From positions 1 to 64,000 of the forward strand of contig CAZPAO010000008.1 of NCBI GenBank assembly GCA_964584665.1: a DNA stretch of 64,000 nt, given 5' to 3'. Below, piece by piece: positions 33,365-42,185 of the stretch (the stretch's first letter is position 1; the number at the start of each line of letters is the position of its first letter). The DNA comes from DASUBN01 sp964584665. Its GTDB lineage: Bacteria; Pseudomonadota; Gammaproteobacteria; Natronospirales; REEB76. Both the position numbers and the translations under genes were made by a program. The notes below the pieces were generated by a model. It did not search any database. It saw nothing but the letters and a program-made list of their open reading frames with translations, and was not told the origin of the DNA.

Positions 33365-35229
33365 GGCTTGGGCGTCTCTGTGCTGCCCTGGTTCAGAAGA
33401 TACGCGTCCATCACCTTGCGCGCCACCGGCGCGGCCACCGCGCCGCCGCCGCCGCCGTGCTCGACGAGCACTGCGATGGCGATGCGCGGCTGCTCCGCCG
33501 GCGCGAAGGCGATGAACCAGGCGTGATCGCGCAGTTCCTTGGGCACGCCGGATTCGTCTTCCTCGCCGAACACGCCGAGGCGCTTGGCGTGCACCTGGGC
33601 GGTACCGGTCTTGCCGCCGAAGGGGTACTTGGCCCCAGCGCTCGCGAACGCGGCGGTGCCGCCCGGCTGGGTGACGCCGATCATGGCCTTGATGACGATG
33701 TCCCAGGCGCTCGGGTAGGCATCCACCACCGTCGGCAATGCCTGGGGTACGGTATCGCTGATGACGCCCGACAGCGGGTCGCCCACCGAATGCAGCACGT
33801 GGGGCGCGAAGCGTTGCCCGCGCATGGAGAGGGTGGCGACGGCGGAGGCGAGCTGCAGCGGCGTCGTCAGCATGTAGCCCTGCCCGATTCCGATGTTGAC
33901 CGTGTCACCCTGATACCAGGGCTGACGCACGTAGCGGCGCTTCCACTCGGGCGAGGGCATGGTGCCGGATAGCGCACCACTGATGTCGACGGCGGGTGGC
34001 TCGCCCAGTCCGAACTGGGTGAGGAAGTCGTGCACGCGGTCGATGCCAAGCTTCATGGCTACTGTGTAGAAGTACACGTCGCAAGACTGGGTGATGGCCT
34101 TGCTGAGGTTGGTCTCGCCGTGACCGCCCTTGCGCCAGTCGCGGTAGGGGTTGGGGTTGCTGGGCAGGTAGAAATAGCCCGGGCACATGAGGCTCGTGAA
34201 CGGTGTCACCACGTTGTAGTTGAGCGCCGCGAGACCCAGGAAGGGCTTCACGGTGGAACCTGGCGGGTACTGGCCGCGCAGCGCGCGGTCGTAGAGCGGC
34301 TGCGAGGGATCATCCTGCAGCGCCTCATACTCGTCGGTCTCGATGCCGCCGACGAAGAGGTTGGGGTCGTAGTCCGGTCTGCTGACCAGTGCCAGGATCT
34401 CACCGGTGTCGGGATCGATGGCCACCACCGCCCCGTTGTTGTCGCCGAGCGCCTGCTCCGCCACCTGCTGCAGCTTCACGTCGATGGAGAGGTAGAGGTC
34501 GCTGCCCGGCACGGGCGGGGTGTAGGACACCTGGCGCACCGGGCGGCCTTCTGCCGTGGTCTCCATCTCGCGCACGCCCACGGAGCCGTGCAGCAGTTTC
34601 TCGTAGGAGGCTTCCACGCCGACCTTGCCCACCTGAGAAGTGCTGACGTACTGGGTGGGATCGAGCTGCTGCAGCTCCTCGGGGCTGACGAGGCCCACGT
34701 AACCCAGGGTGTGGGCCGTGAGCGGGCCTTGGGGGTAGAAGCGCGTCAGGGTGGCGCTGATGTCTACGCCGGGGAAGTCCTGGCGGCGCGCGGCGAAGCG
34801 CGCGATATCCTCGTCCGAGAGTTCCATGCGCAGCGGCAGCGACTGGAAGGGGTGCTTGCTCTTCAACAGCAGGTTGAATCGCCTCAGGTCGCCTGGCCGG
34901 AGTTCTACGAGCTTGCCCAGGGCATCGAGGGTCGCGGCCAGGTCCGGCACCTGCTCGGTCACCACATCCAGCTCGTAGCTCGGCTTGTTCTCGGCCAGCG
35001 GCACGCCGTTGCGGTCGAAGATGAGGCCGCGCGGCGGTGTCACCGGCTCGGCCCGCAACCGGTTGCCTTCGGCCAAGGTGGCGAAGTGGCTGTAGCTGAT
35101 GACCTGCAGATACAGGAGCCGGCCCACCACCACCAGGAACAGGATCAGCGCGACGGCACCCACCACCAGGGCACGTGTCCTGAAGAGGTGCTGTTCCAGC
35201 CATTCGTTGCGGATGCGTATGCGGGCCAT
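33361..35229 (-). CDS. mrdA: Penicillin-binding protein 2 (transpeptidase)
   Basis: A 622-residue class B PBP for cell elongation. One N-terminal transmembrane helix (about residues 18-40, VVGAVALILFLVVVGRLLYL) precedes the dimerisation domain (GLIFDRNGVPLAENKPSYELD) and the transpeptidase domain with SxxK as GSTVKPF, SCD at the SxN position, and KTGTAQ. It overlaps rodA by 4 bp, and the two proteins act as a complex; mreD is 6 bp upstream. Confidence 0.97.
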   Translation of the reverse strand: MARIRIRNEWLEQHLFRTRALVVGAVALILFLVVVGRLLYLQVISYSHFATLAEGNRLRAEPVTPPRGLIFDRNGVPLAENKPSYELDVVTEQVPDLAATLDALGKLVELRPGDLRRFNLLLKSKHPFQSLPLRMELSDEDIARFAARRQDFPGVDISATLTRFYPQGPLTAHTLGYVGLVSPEELQQLDPTQYVSTSQVGKVGVEASYEKLLHGSVGVREMETTAEGRPVRQVSYTPPVPGSDLYLSIDVKLQQVAEQALGDNNGAVVAIDPDTGEILALVSRPDYDPNLFVGGIETDEYEALQDDPSQPLYDRALRGQYPPGSTVKPFLGLAALNYNVVTPFTSLMCPGYFYLPSNPNPYRDWRKGGHGETNLSKAITQSCDVYFYTVAMKLGIDRVHDFLTQFGLGEPPAVDISGALSGTMPSPEWKRRYVRQPWYQGDTVNIGIGQGYMLTTPLQLASAVATLSMRGQRFAPHVLHSVGDPLSGVISDTVPQALPTVVDAYPSAWDIVIKAMIGVTQPGGTAAFASAGAKYPFGGKTGTAQVHAKRLGVFGEEDESGVPKELRDHAWFIAFAPAEQPRIAIAVLVEHGGGGGAVAAPVARKVMDAYLLNQGSTETPKP

Positions 35230-35235
35230 GGAGCC

Positions 35236-35727
35236 TTACGCGGTCCGGTAGCGGTTTTGCAGGCGCGCCATCACCTGGGTGATCCAGGGCCAGAGCGCCG
35301 CGCTCACCAGCACCGGCATCCAGCGCAGACCGGCGCCGAGGGTGTAACCCAGCATGCCGTCCACCCAGAACAGCGCGAAGGCATGCAGGGCCAGGATGCC
35401 CAGCACCACCACGCATTGCTGCCACCAGGGGAATACGCGCACCTGCAGGTGCAGCCACAGCGTGGCCCAGGCCACCAAGACCAGCGCGAGCGCGTGCTCG
35501 CCGAGCAGGGTGCCGGAGAGGGCGTCCACCAGGAGACCGGCGAAGAAAGCGGTGACCACGCCGATGCGTTCCGGCAGCCACAGACACCAATAGATGGTGA
35601 CCAGCGGCACCCACACCGGGCGGAACACCTCGGCCCAGTCCGGCAGCGGCCAGATGGTCAGCACCAGCGCCGCGAGATAACTCGCGGCCACCGTCCACAA
35701 CCCGCGCGGCGAGGAGAACTCCCTCAT
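35236..35727 (-). CDS. mreD: Rod-shape-determining protein MreD
   Basis: A 163-residue inner-membrane protein with five or six hydrophobic helices, the size and topology of MreD. ILPLPDWAEVFRPVWVPL-like segment (WPLPDWAEVFRPVWVPLVTI), FAGLLVDALSGTLLGEHAL and the C-terminal basic tail match the family. Start ATG 35727 overlaps the mreC stop by ATGA. It links MreC and the elongation enzymes in the Rod complex. Confidence 0.95.
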   Translation of the reverse strand: MREFSSPRGLWTVAASYLAALVLTIWPLPDWAEVFRPVWVPLVTIYWCLWLPERIGVVTAFFAGLLVDALSGTLLGEHALALVLVAWATLWLHLQVRVFPWWQQCVVVLGILALHAFALFWVDGMLGYTLGAGLRWMPVLVSAALWPWITQVMARLQNRYRTA

Positions 35728-36647
35728 GACTTCTTCTTGCCGGCCTTGGCCTGCGGTTTCAGCGTCGGAGCGGGCTTGGGCGGCAGTTCCGTCTGGGGCG
35801 GCGTCTGCGCCGGCCAGAACAGCAGCACTTCGTGGCCATGACCCAGGTCCGCAGCGGTGCGGGCGGCGACGTGAGCGAAGGGTTCTGCCGGGTTGCGCTC
35901 GAAGTGGCTGATGATGCCCACCGGATAACCGGCGGGGTAGCGTCCGCCGAGCCCGGAGCTCACCACCAGGTCGCCTTCCTTCACGTCGGCGCTGTTGGTC
36001 ACATAAGGCAGCGAGAGCTGGGTGAGGTCGGCGCTGCCGACCGCGAGGGTGCGCAGGCCGGTGCGGTTCACTTCCACCTGTATGGCCTGGCCGGGGTCGC
36101 TGATGAGCGTGACTTCCGAGGCCAGCGGCGCGGTGCGGGTGACCTGGCCGACGATGCCGTAGGCGTCCAGCACGGTCTGGCCCTCGAACACGCCGTCGCC
36201 GGTGCCCTTGTCGATCACTACCATGTGGCGGAAGGGATCGAGGGCGGCGGACACGATCATCGCCACGCTGACGCGGCCGCTGACGTGGCTGGCGGCCTGC
36301 ATCAGATTGCGCAGACGCTCGTTCTCCTGCTGGAGCGCCGCGAACTGCTGTAGCTCCGCGTCCGCCTGCAGCAGGCGGCCCTTGAGGTCGGCGTTCTCGT
36401 TCACGAGATGCACGTGGGTGGCGAGCTTGTCGCCGGCCCACACGAGCAGCGAGTGGGGCGCATCCACGATCACCTGCACCGGCCACACCACCGTGGCGAG
36501 GGCCGCGTGTATCTGCTTCAGGCGGCCGGTCTGGTGGTCATAGACCATCAGCACGATGCAGATGAGGATGAGGAACAGGGTGCGCAGCGCGCCGGCGGGG
36601 CGGCTGGAGAAGAGTTGCGGCGATCGCTGGCGGCGGAAGACGGCCAC
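35724..36647 (-). CDS. mreC: Rod-shape-determining protein MreC
   Basis: A 307-residue bitopic protein. A single transmembrane helix near residues 22-36 (RTLFLILICIVLMVY) is followed by a coiled coil (NENADLKGRLLQADAELQQF to QQENERLRNLM) and the beta-domain with VLDAYGIVGQVTRTAPLASEV and SDPGQAIQVEVNRTG. MreC activates PBP2 in the elongasome. It begins with GTG 36647 and overlaps mreD. The C-terminus is a lysine/proline-rich tail. Confidence 0.95.
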   Translation of the reverse strand: MAVFRRQRSPQLFSSRPAGALRTLFLILICIVLMVYDHQTGRLKQIHAALATVVWPVQVIVDAPHSLLVWAGDKLATHVHLVNENADLKGRLLQADAELQQFAALQQENERLRNLMQAASHVSGRVSVAMIVSAALDPFRHMVVIDKGTGDGVFEGQTVLDAYGIVGQVTRTAPLASEVTLISDPGQAIQVEVNRTGLRTLAVGSADLTQLSLPYVTNSADVKEGDLVVSSGLGGRYPAGYPVGIISHFERNPAEPFAHVAARTAADLGHGHEVLLFWPAQTPPQTELPPKPAPTLKPQAKAGKKKS

Positions 36648-36748
36648 TCAGCGCGCTCCGGCGGGCTGGGTCTGGCGGCGGGCGTTCAGCGGGGTGAGGA
36701 GGGGCACCGGGACCTCAGGGAGCGCCACATATATAGGTATGCGCTAGT

Positions 36749-36774
36749 TTGCGGCCCGGGAGCCCGGGCCGCAA
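36749..36774. other. Perfect GC-rich inverted repeat between mreB and mreC
   Basis: TTGCGGCCCGGG and CCCGGGCCGCAA are perfectly complementary around AG, in the 151-bp gap between the mreB stop and the mreC start. There is no U-tract on either strand, so it is not a classic terminator; it could attenuate read-through from mreB and so set the ratio of MreB to MreC. Downstream on the minus strand lies TATATATG, a possible -10-like element. Nothing else is evident in this gap. Confidence 0.5.
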
Positions 36775-36798
36775 CAGGCGGCGGGCATCCCCGGGGGT

Positions 36799-37842
36799 TT
36801 ATTCGACGGCGAAGGTCTCGGCGCCGTATTCGTCGATGAGTTCCAGCACCTTGCCGCCGCCGCGGGCCACGCAGGTCAGCGGGTCATCGGCGATCAGCAC
36901 CGGCAGGCCGGTCTCTTCCCGCAGCAGGCGGTCGATGTCGCGCAGGAGTGCGCCGCCGCCGGTCAGGACGATGCCGTTGGTGGCCACGTCCGAACCCAGT
37001 TCCGGCGGGGTCTGTTCCAGGGCGTGCTTCACGGCCCCGACGATGCCGGCCAGGGGCTCCTGCAGGGCCTCCAGCACCTCGTTGCTGTTCAGGGTGAAGC
37101 TGCGCGGCACGCCCTCGGAGAGGTTGCGGCCCTTGATGTCCATCTCCAGCAGTTCCTTGCCGGGGTAGGCGCAGCCGATCTCATGCTTGACCCGCTCGGC
37201 GGTGGCTTCGCCGATCAGGATGCCGTAGTTGCGGCGGATGTAGTTGATGATGGCCTCGTCGAAGCGGTCGCCGCCGATGCGGGCGGAGGCGGCGTAGACG
37301 ATGCCGTTGAGGGAGATCACGGCCACCTCGGAGGTGCCGCCGCCGATGTCCAGCACCATGGAGCCCTTGGCCTCGTGCACCGGCAGGCCGGCGCCGATGG
37401 CGGCTGCCATGGGTTCCTCGATCAGGTACACCTTGCGCGCGCCGGCGCCGGCGGCGGACTCGCGGATGGCGCGGCGTTCCACCTGGGTGGCGCCGTAGGG
37501 CACGCACACCAGCACGCGCGGGGTGGGGCGGAAATAGCGGTTGCCGTGCGCCTTCTTGATGAAGTGCTTCAGCATCTGTTCGGTGATGGTGAAGTCGGCG
37601 ATCACGCCGTCCTTCATGGGACGGATGGCGACGATGTTGCCGGGGGTACGGCCGAGCATGCGCTTCGCGTCCTGGCCGTAGGCCTCGATGACCTTGTTGC
37701 CGCGGCCCGGTTCCTCGCGGATCGCCACCACCGAGGGCTCGCTCAGGATGATGCCTTTCCCGCGCATGTAGATGAGCGTGTTGGCTGTGCCTAAGTCGAT
37801 GGACAGGTCGGTGGAGAAGAATCCGCGGAGGCTCTTGAACAT
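36799..37842 (-). CDS. mreB: Rod-shape-determining actin MreB
   Basis: A 347-residue bacterial actin, the usual length. Phosphate-binding motifs DLSIDLGTANTLIYMRGKG and VLDIGGGTSEVAVISLNG and the adenine motif GIVLTGGGALLRDIDRLL are intact; VCVPYGATQVERRAIRESA is typical. It forms membrane-associated filaments that orient the Rod complex encoded downstream. The start is 122 bp from divergent gatC. Confidence 0.98.
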   Translation of the reverse strand: MFKSLRGFFSTDLSIDLGTANTLIYMRGKGIILSEPSVVAIREEPGRGNKVIEAYGQDAKRMLGRTPGNIVAIRPMKDGVIADFTITEQMLKHFIKKAHGNRYFRPTPRVLVCVPYGATQVERRAIRESAAGAGARKVYLIEEPMAAAIGAGLPVHEAKGSMVLDIGGGTSEVAVISLNGIVYAASARIGGDRFDEAIINYIRRNYGILIGEATAERVKHEIGCAYPGKELLEMDIKGRNLSEGVPRSFTLNSNEVLEALQEPLAGIVGAVKHALEQTPPELGSDVATNGIVLTGGGALLRDIDRLLREETGLPVLIADDPLTCVARGGGKVLELIDEYGAETFAVE

Positions 37843-37963
37843 GGTTTTTTCTTGAAGATACCGGCAGGGTCAGGCGCGTTACTTTAGCAACGGGGGGCTC
37901 CGGCGGCAAGCAGGTTTATGCGATAATCCCCTGGTTTTCCGCAAGTTTTCCCCGGAGCACCCC

Positions 37964-38254
37964 ATGTCCCTGACCCCGGACGACGTGAAGTCCATCGCCC
38001 GTCTCGCGCGGCTCTCCATAGCCGAGCAGGACATTCCGGCCTATGCCAAGAACCTCTCCAGCATCCTGGAGTTCGTGGCCCAACTGGACAAGGTGGATAC
38101 CTCCGCGGTGCAACCCATGGCCCACCCCCTGGTCGGCCTGACCCAGCCCATGCGGGAAGACCGGGTCACGGACCATCCGGACCGGGATCGCTACCAGGCC
38201 GCCGCCCCCCAGGCGGAAGCGGGCCTGTATCTGGTGCCCAAGGTGCTCGAATAA
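37964..38254 (+). CDS. gatC: Aspartyl/glutamyl-tRNA amidotransferase subunit C
   Basis: A 96-residue GatC. It begins SLTPDDVKSIARLARLSIAEQD and contains LSSILEFVAQLDKVDTSAVQPMAHP, typical of this stabilising subunit, which wraps around GatA and GatB. It is the first gene of gatCAB, divergent from mreB. The complex converts Glu-tRNA-Gln and/or Asp-tRNA-Asn by amidation. Confidence 0.97.
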   Translation: MSLTPDDVKSIARLARLSIAEQDIPAYAKNLSSILEFVAQLDKVDTSAVQPMAHPLVGLTQPMREDRVTDHPDRDRYQAAAPQAEAGLYLVPKVLE

Positions 38255-38294
38255 CAGCGACTGTTAAGTCGGAATCTGTACGGAATCCAAAACG

Positions 38295-39755
38295 ATGCTG
38301 CACAAGAAATCCCTGGCCGAGATGGCCCGCGACCTGAAGGCCAAGAAGGTCTCCAGCGAGGAACTCACGCGCGCCTTCCTGGAGCGCATCGAGCGCTTCA
38401 ACCCCCGGCTCAATGCCTTCATCACCGTGCTCAAGGACTCGGCGCTGCAATCGGCCCGCGCGGCGGACCTGGACATCGCCGCCGGTCGCGGCGGCCCGCT
38501 CACGGGCCTGCCCATCGTGCACAAGGACATCTTCTGCACCGAGGGCGTGAAGACGAGCTGCGGCTCCAAGATGCTGGACAACTTCACAGCGCCCTACGAC
38601 GCCACCGTGGTCGCCCGGCTGAAGCAGGCCGGCACCGTGCTGCTCGGCAAGGCCAACATGGACGAGTTCGCCATGGGCTCCTCCAACGAGACCAGCTACT
38701 ACGGCCCCGTGAAGAACCCCTGGGACGAGACGCGCGTGCCCGGCGGTTCCTCCGGTGGTTCCGCGGCGATCGTGGCGGCGCGCCTCGCGCCCGCAGCCAC
38801 CGCCACCGACACCGGCGGTTCCATCCGCCAGCCGGCGGCGCTCGTCGGCGCCACCGGCATCAAGCCCACCTACGGGCGTGTCTCGCGCTACGGCATCGTG
38901 GCCTTCGCCTCCAGCCTGGACCAGGCCGGCATCATCACTTACTCGGCGGAAGACGCCGCCATGATCATGCAGGTGATGTCGGGTCACGATGAGCGCGACT
39001 CCACCAGTGTGGACAAGCCGGTGCCGGACTACGTGGCGGGCCTCGGCGCATCCATGCAGGGGCTGCGCATCGGCGTGCCCAAGGAATTCTTCGACAAGGG
39101 CCTGGACCCGAAGGTGGCGGAAGCCACCCGGGAAGCCATCCGCGTCTACGAGAAGCTCGGTGCCAAGGTGCAGGACGTGAGCCTGCCCAACTTCTGGCTC
39201 TCGGTGCCCACCTACTACGTGGTGGCGCCGGCGGAGTGCTCTTCCAATCTGGCCCGCTTCGATGGCGTGCGCTACGGCCATCGTTGCAAGGATCCGGTGG
39301 ACCTGCTGGACCTCTACATGCGCAGCCGCGGCGAAGGTTTCGGCGCCGAGGTGAAGCGCCGCATCATGACCGGCACCTATGTACTCTCCGCCGGCTACTA
39401 CGATGCCTATTACCTTAAGGCGCAGAAGACCCGCAGCCTCATCCGGCAGGACTTCCTTGAAGCCTTCAAGCAGGTGGACGTGATCATGGGCCCGACGGCC
39501 CCCGGCACTGCCTTCAAGCTGGGCGAGAAGACCGAGGACCCGGTGACCATGTATCTGAACGATATCTATGCCAACGGCGTGAACCTGGCGGGTCTGCCCG
39601 GCATGTCCATCCCGGCGGGGTTCGTGGACGGGCTGCCGGTGGGCCTGCAGATCATCGGCAATTACTTCGACGAGGGACGCATGCTGGCGGTCGCGCACCA
39701 ATACCAGCGCGAGACGGACTGGCACTCGCGTATCCCGAAGAATTACGAGAACTGA
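38295..39755 (+). CDS. gatA: Aspartyl/glutamyl-tRNA amidotransferase subunit A
   Basis: A 486-residue amidase-signature enzyme releasing ammonia from glutamine. The Ser-cisSer-Lys triad is visible: lysine in GLPIVHKDIFCTEG, and the serines in VPGGSSGGSAAIVAARLAP and TDTGGSIRQPAALVG. ATG 38295 lies 40 bp after gatC. Conserved tail GLPVGLQIIGNYFDE is present, so the subunit is complete. Confidence 0.98.
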   Translation: MLHKKSLAEMARDLKAKKVSSEELTRAFLERIERFNPRLNAFITVLKDSALQSARAADLDIAAGRGGPLTGLPIVHKDIFCTEGVKTSCGSKMLDNFTAPYDATVVARLKQAGTVLLGKANMDEFAMGSSNETSYYGPVKNPWDETRVPGGSSGGSAAIVAARLAPAATATDTGGSIRQPAALVGATGIKPTYGRVSRYGIVAFASSLDQAGIITYSAEDAAMIMQVMSGHDERDSTSVDKPVPDYVAGLGASMQGLRIGVPKEFFDKGLDPKVAEATREAIRVYEKLGAKVQDVSLPNFWLSVPTYYVVAPAECSSNLARFDGVRYGHRCKDPVDLLDLYMRSRGEGFGAEVKRRIMTGTYVLSAGYYDAYYLKAQKTRSLIRQDFLEAFKQVDVIMGPTAPGTAFKLGEKTEDPVTMYLNDIYANGVNLAGLPGMSIPAGFVDGLPVGLQIIGNYFDEGRMLAVAHQYQRETDWHSRIPKNYEN

Positions 39756-39756
39756 T

Positions 39757-41193
39757 ATGGAATGGGAAACAGTCATCGGACTTGAAGTCCACACCCAGCT
39801 GCTCACCAAGAGCAAGCTCTTCTCCGGCTCGTCCACCGAGTTCGGCGCGCTGCCGAACAGCCAGGCGAACCTGGTGGACCTCGCCTATCCCGGCGTGCTG
39901 CCCGTCCTCAACAAGGAAGCGGTGCGCATGGCGGTCAAGTTCGGCCTGGCGGTGAGCGCCACGGTCGCGCCGCACTCGGTGTTCGCCCGCAAGAACTACT
40001 TCTATCCGGACCTGCCCAAGGGCTATCAGATAAGCCAGTACGAGCTGCCGGTGGTGGCCAAGGGCCATCTCGACGTCGAGCTGGACGATGGCTCCGTCAA
40101 GCGCGTCGGGATCACCCGCGCGCACCTGGAAGAGGATGCGGGCAAGTCTCTGCACGAGGGCTTCGGCAAGGCCACCGCGGTGGACCTGAACCGCGCCGGC
40201 ACGGCGTTGCTGGAGATCGTCTCGGAGCCGGACCTGCGCTCGGCCAAGGAAGCGGTGAGCTACCTCAAGAAACTGCACAGCCTGGTGCGCTACCTCGAGA
40301 TCTGCGACGGCAACATGCAGGAAGGCTCCTTCCGCTGCGATGCCAACGTCTCGGTGCGGAAGAAGGGCGAGACCAAGTTCGGTACCCGCGCCGAACTGAA
40401 GAACATCAACTCCTTCCGCTTCGTGGAGAAGGCCATCAACCACGAGGTGCAGCGCCAGATCGAACTCATCGAGGGCGGCGGCAAGGTGGTGCAGGAGACG
40501 CGCCTCTATGACGCGGACCGGGACGAGACCCGCTCCATGCGCGCCAAGGAAGAGGCCAACGACTACCGGTATTTCCCGGACCCGGATCTGCTACCGCTGG
40601 ACATCTCTGCGGCCTTCATCGCCGAGGTGAAGGGCAGCTTGCCGGAGCTACCGGCCGCCAAGAAAGAACGCTTCATGGCCGCCTACGGCCTCTCCGCCTA
40701 CGACGCGGGTTTGCTTACGGGCAGCCGCGAGCTGGCGGACTATTACGAGGCGGTGGTGAAGGCGAGCGCCGTCGAGGGCAAGCTCGCCGCCAACTGGGTG
40801 ATGGGCGACTTCTCCGCCGCGCTCAACAAGGACGGCAAGGAGATAGAGGCGAGCCCGGTGAGCGCCGCCTTGCTGGCCGGAATGCTGAAGCGCATCCATG
40901 ACAACACCATCTCCGGCAAGATAGCCAAGGAAGTGTTCGAGGCCATGTGGGCCGGCGAGGGCGATGCGGACGCCATCATCGAGAAGAAGGGCTTGAAGCA
41001 GATCACCGACAGCGGCGCCCTGGAGAAGGCCATCGACGAGGTCATGGCCGCGAACCCGGGCCAGCTCGCAGACTACCGCTCCGGCAAGGACAAGCTATTC
41101 GCCTTCTTCGTGGGCCAGGTCATGAAGGCCACCAAGGGCAAGGCCAACCCGCAGCAGGTCAACGACCTCCTGCTGAAGAAGCTCAAAGCCTGA
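39757..41193 (+). CDS. gatB: Aspartyl/glutamyl-tRNA amidotransferase subunit B
   Basis: A 478-residue GatB, the kinase/transamidase subunit that activates the misacylated tRNA. WETVIGLEVHTQLLTKSKLF, YFYPDLPKGYQISQYE with metal-binding residues, and MQEGSFRCDANVSV are diagnostic; the C-terminal YqeY-like tail (LADYRSGKDKLFAFFVGQVM) contacts tRNA. It begins one base after the gatA stop. Presence of tRNA-Gln in the window fits, but whether GlnRS is also encoded cannot be seen. Confidence 0.98.
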   Translation: MEWETVIGLEVHTQLLTKSKLFSGSSTEFGALPNSQANLVDLAYPGVLPVLNKEAVRMAVKFGLAVSATVAPHSVFARKNYFYPDLPKGYQISQYELPVVAKGHLDVELDDGSVKRVGITRAHLEEDAGKSLHEGFGKATAVDLNRAGTALLEIVSEPDLRSAKEAVSYLKKLHSLVRYLEICDGNMQEGSFRCDANVSVRKKGETKFGTRAELKNINSFRFVEKAINHEVQRQIELIEGGGKVVQETRLYDADRDETRSMRAKEEANDYRYFPDPDLLPLDISAAFIAEVKGSLPELPAAKKERFMAAYGLSAYDAGLLTGSRELADYYEAVVKASAVEGKLAANWVMGDFSAALNKDGKEIEASPVSAALLAGMLKRIHDNTISGKIAKEVFEAMWAGEGDADAIIEKKGLKQITDSGALEKAIDEVMAANPGQLADYRSGKDKLFAFFVGQVMKATKGKANPQQVNDLLLKKLKA

Positions 41194-41199
41194 GATGGC

Positions 41200-41214
41200 G
41201 CGGCCCTAGGCCGC
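41200..41214. other. Short GC stem-loop after gatB
   Basis: GCGGCC and GGCCGC pair around CTA 7 bp after the gatB stop. No U-tract follows, so termination here is doubtful. It resembles the stem after murU (GCGGCC, CTAA, GGCCGC). Confidence 0.3.
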
Positions 41215-41281
41215 CCGTCGAGCTTGAAAACGCGTCCGGCGCCCATACATCGGGATGTTCCCAAACTTCCCGAGATTACGG

Positions 41282-42160
41282 ATGGAAATGAACGAGCACG
41301 ATACCCTCAGGCGCTTCATATTCGACCAGTTGCCGGTCCAGGGCCGGCACGTGCACCTGGACGCCAGCTGGCGCGCGGCACTGGAGCGGCAGGACTATCC
41401 GCCGCCGGTGCGCGCGCTCCTGGGCGAGGCCATGGCCGCCGCGGCGCTCCTGTCCGCCACCCTCAAGTTCGACGGCAGCATCACCCTGCAGATCCAGGGC
41501 ACGGGTCCCGTGCACCTGTTGGTGGTGCAGTGCACCAGCGACCTGAACCTGCGCGGTCTCGCACGCTGGAGCGGCGAACTCGCGGGCTTGGGTTTCCGTG
41601 AGCTGGTGGGCGACGGCCGCCTGGTGATGACCATCGAGCAGAAGGCCAAGTCCGAGCGCTACCAGAGCATCGTGCCGCTGGAGGGTGCGAGCCTGTCCGC
41701 GTCGCTGGAGAGCTATTTCGAGCGTTCGGAGCAGCTCGCCACGCGTCTGTGGCTGACGGCGGGCGATGGCAGCGCCTCGGGCCTGCTGCTGCAGATGATG
41801 CCGGACCGCGAAGGCGGGTCGGACGCCTGGCAGCACGTCACCATCTTGAGCGATACGCTCAAACAGCAGGAGTTGGCTGGGCTCTCGGCCCAGGAGATCC
41901 TGCACCGTCTCTACAACGAGGATGACGTGCTTCTGTTCGAGGGCGCGCCGGTAGCGTTCCGTTGCCAGTGCTCCCGTGGGCGCATCGAGGACACCTTGCG
42001 CGGTCTCGGCCACGACGAAGTGCAATCGATCCTCAAGGAGCAGGGCAGCGTCGACGTGGACTGCGAGTTCTGCGGCCGGCGTTACAGTTTCGACCTGGTG
42101 GACGTAGAATCGTTGTTCAGCGGCCCGTTCCACCCTTCGATCAGGAACCGCAAGCACTGA
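41282..42160 (+). CDS. hslO: Redox-regulated chaperone Hsp33
   Basis: A 292-residue Hsp33. The N-terminal substrate-binding domain (VHLDASWRAALERQDYP, LLSATLKFDGSITLQIQG) is followed by the C-terminal zinc switch: CQC in FRCQCSRGRIEDTL and CEFC in DVDCEFCGRRYSFD. Oxidation of these cysteines releases zinc and activates holdase activity in the cytoplasm. ATG 41282 is chosen; 41255 and 41288 are alternatives in frame. Confidence 0.94.
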   Translation: MEMNEHDTLRRFIFDQLPVQGRHVHLDASWRAALERQDYPPPVRALLGEAMAAAALLSATLKFDGSITLQIQGTGPVHLLVVQCTSDLNLRGLARWSGELAGLGFRELVGDGRLVMTIEQKAKSERYQSIVPLEGASLSASLESYFERSEQLATRLWLTAGDGSASGLLLQMMPDREGGSDAWQHVTILSDTLKQQELAGLSAQEILHRLYNEDDVLLFEGAPVAFRCQCSRGRIEDTLRGLGHDEVQSILKEQGSVDVDCEFCGRRYSFDLVDVESLFSGPFHPSIRNRKH

Positions 42161-42185
42161 GACCTTCCAGGGCAGGAGACATCCG

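Noticed and set aside
34030..35841. Plus-strand open frame of 603 codons opposite mrdA and mreD
   Set aside because: Both genes on the minus strand have full motif sets and operon overlaps; the plus frame has no recognisable domain.
38166..39836. Long minus-strand open frame (556 codons) opposite gatA
   Set aside because: It is the antisense shadow of gatA, whose catalytic motifs are complete; the antisense product is rich in His/Gly/Val repeats typical of reversed high-GC codons.
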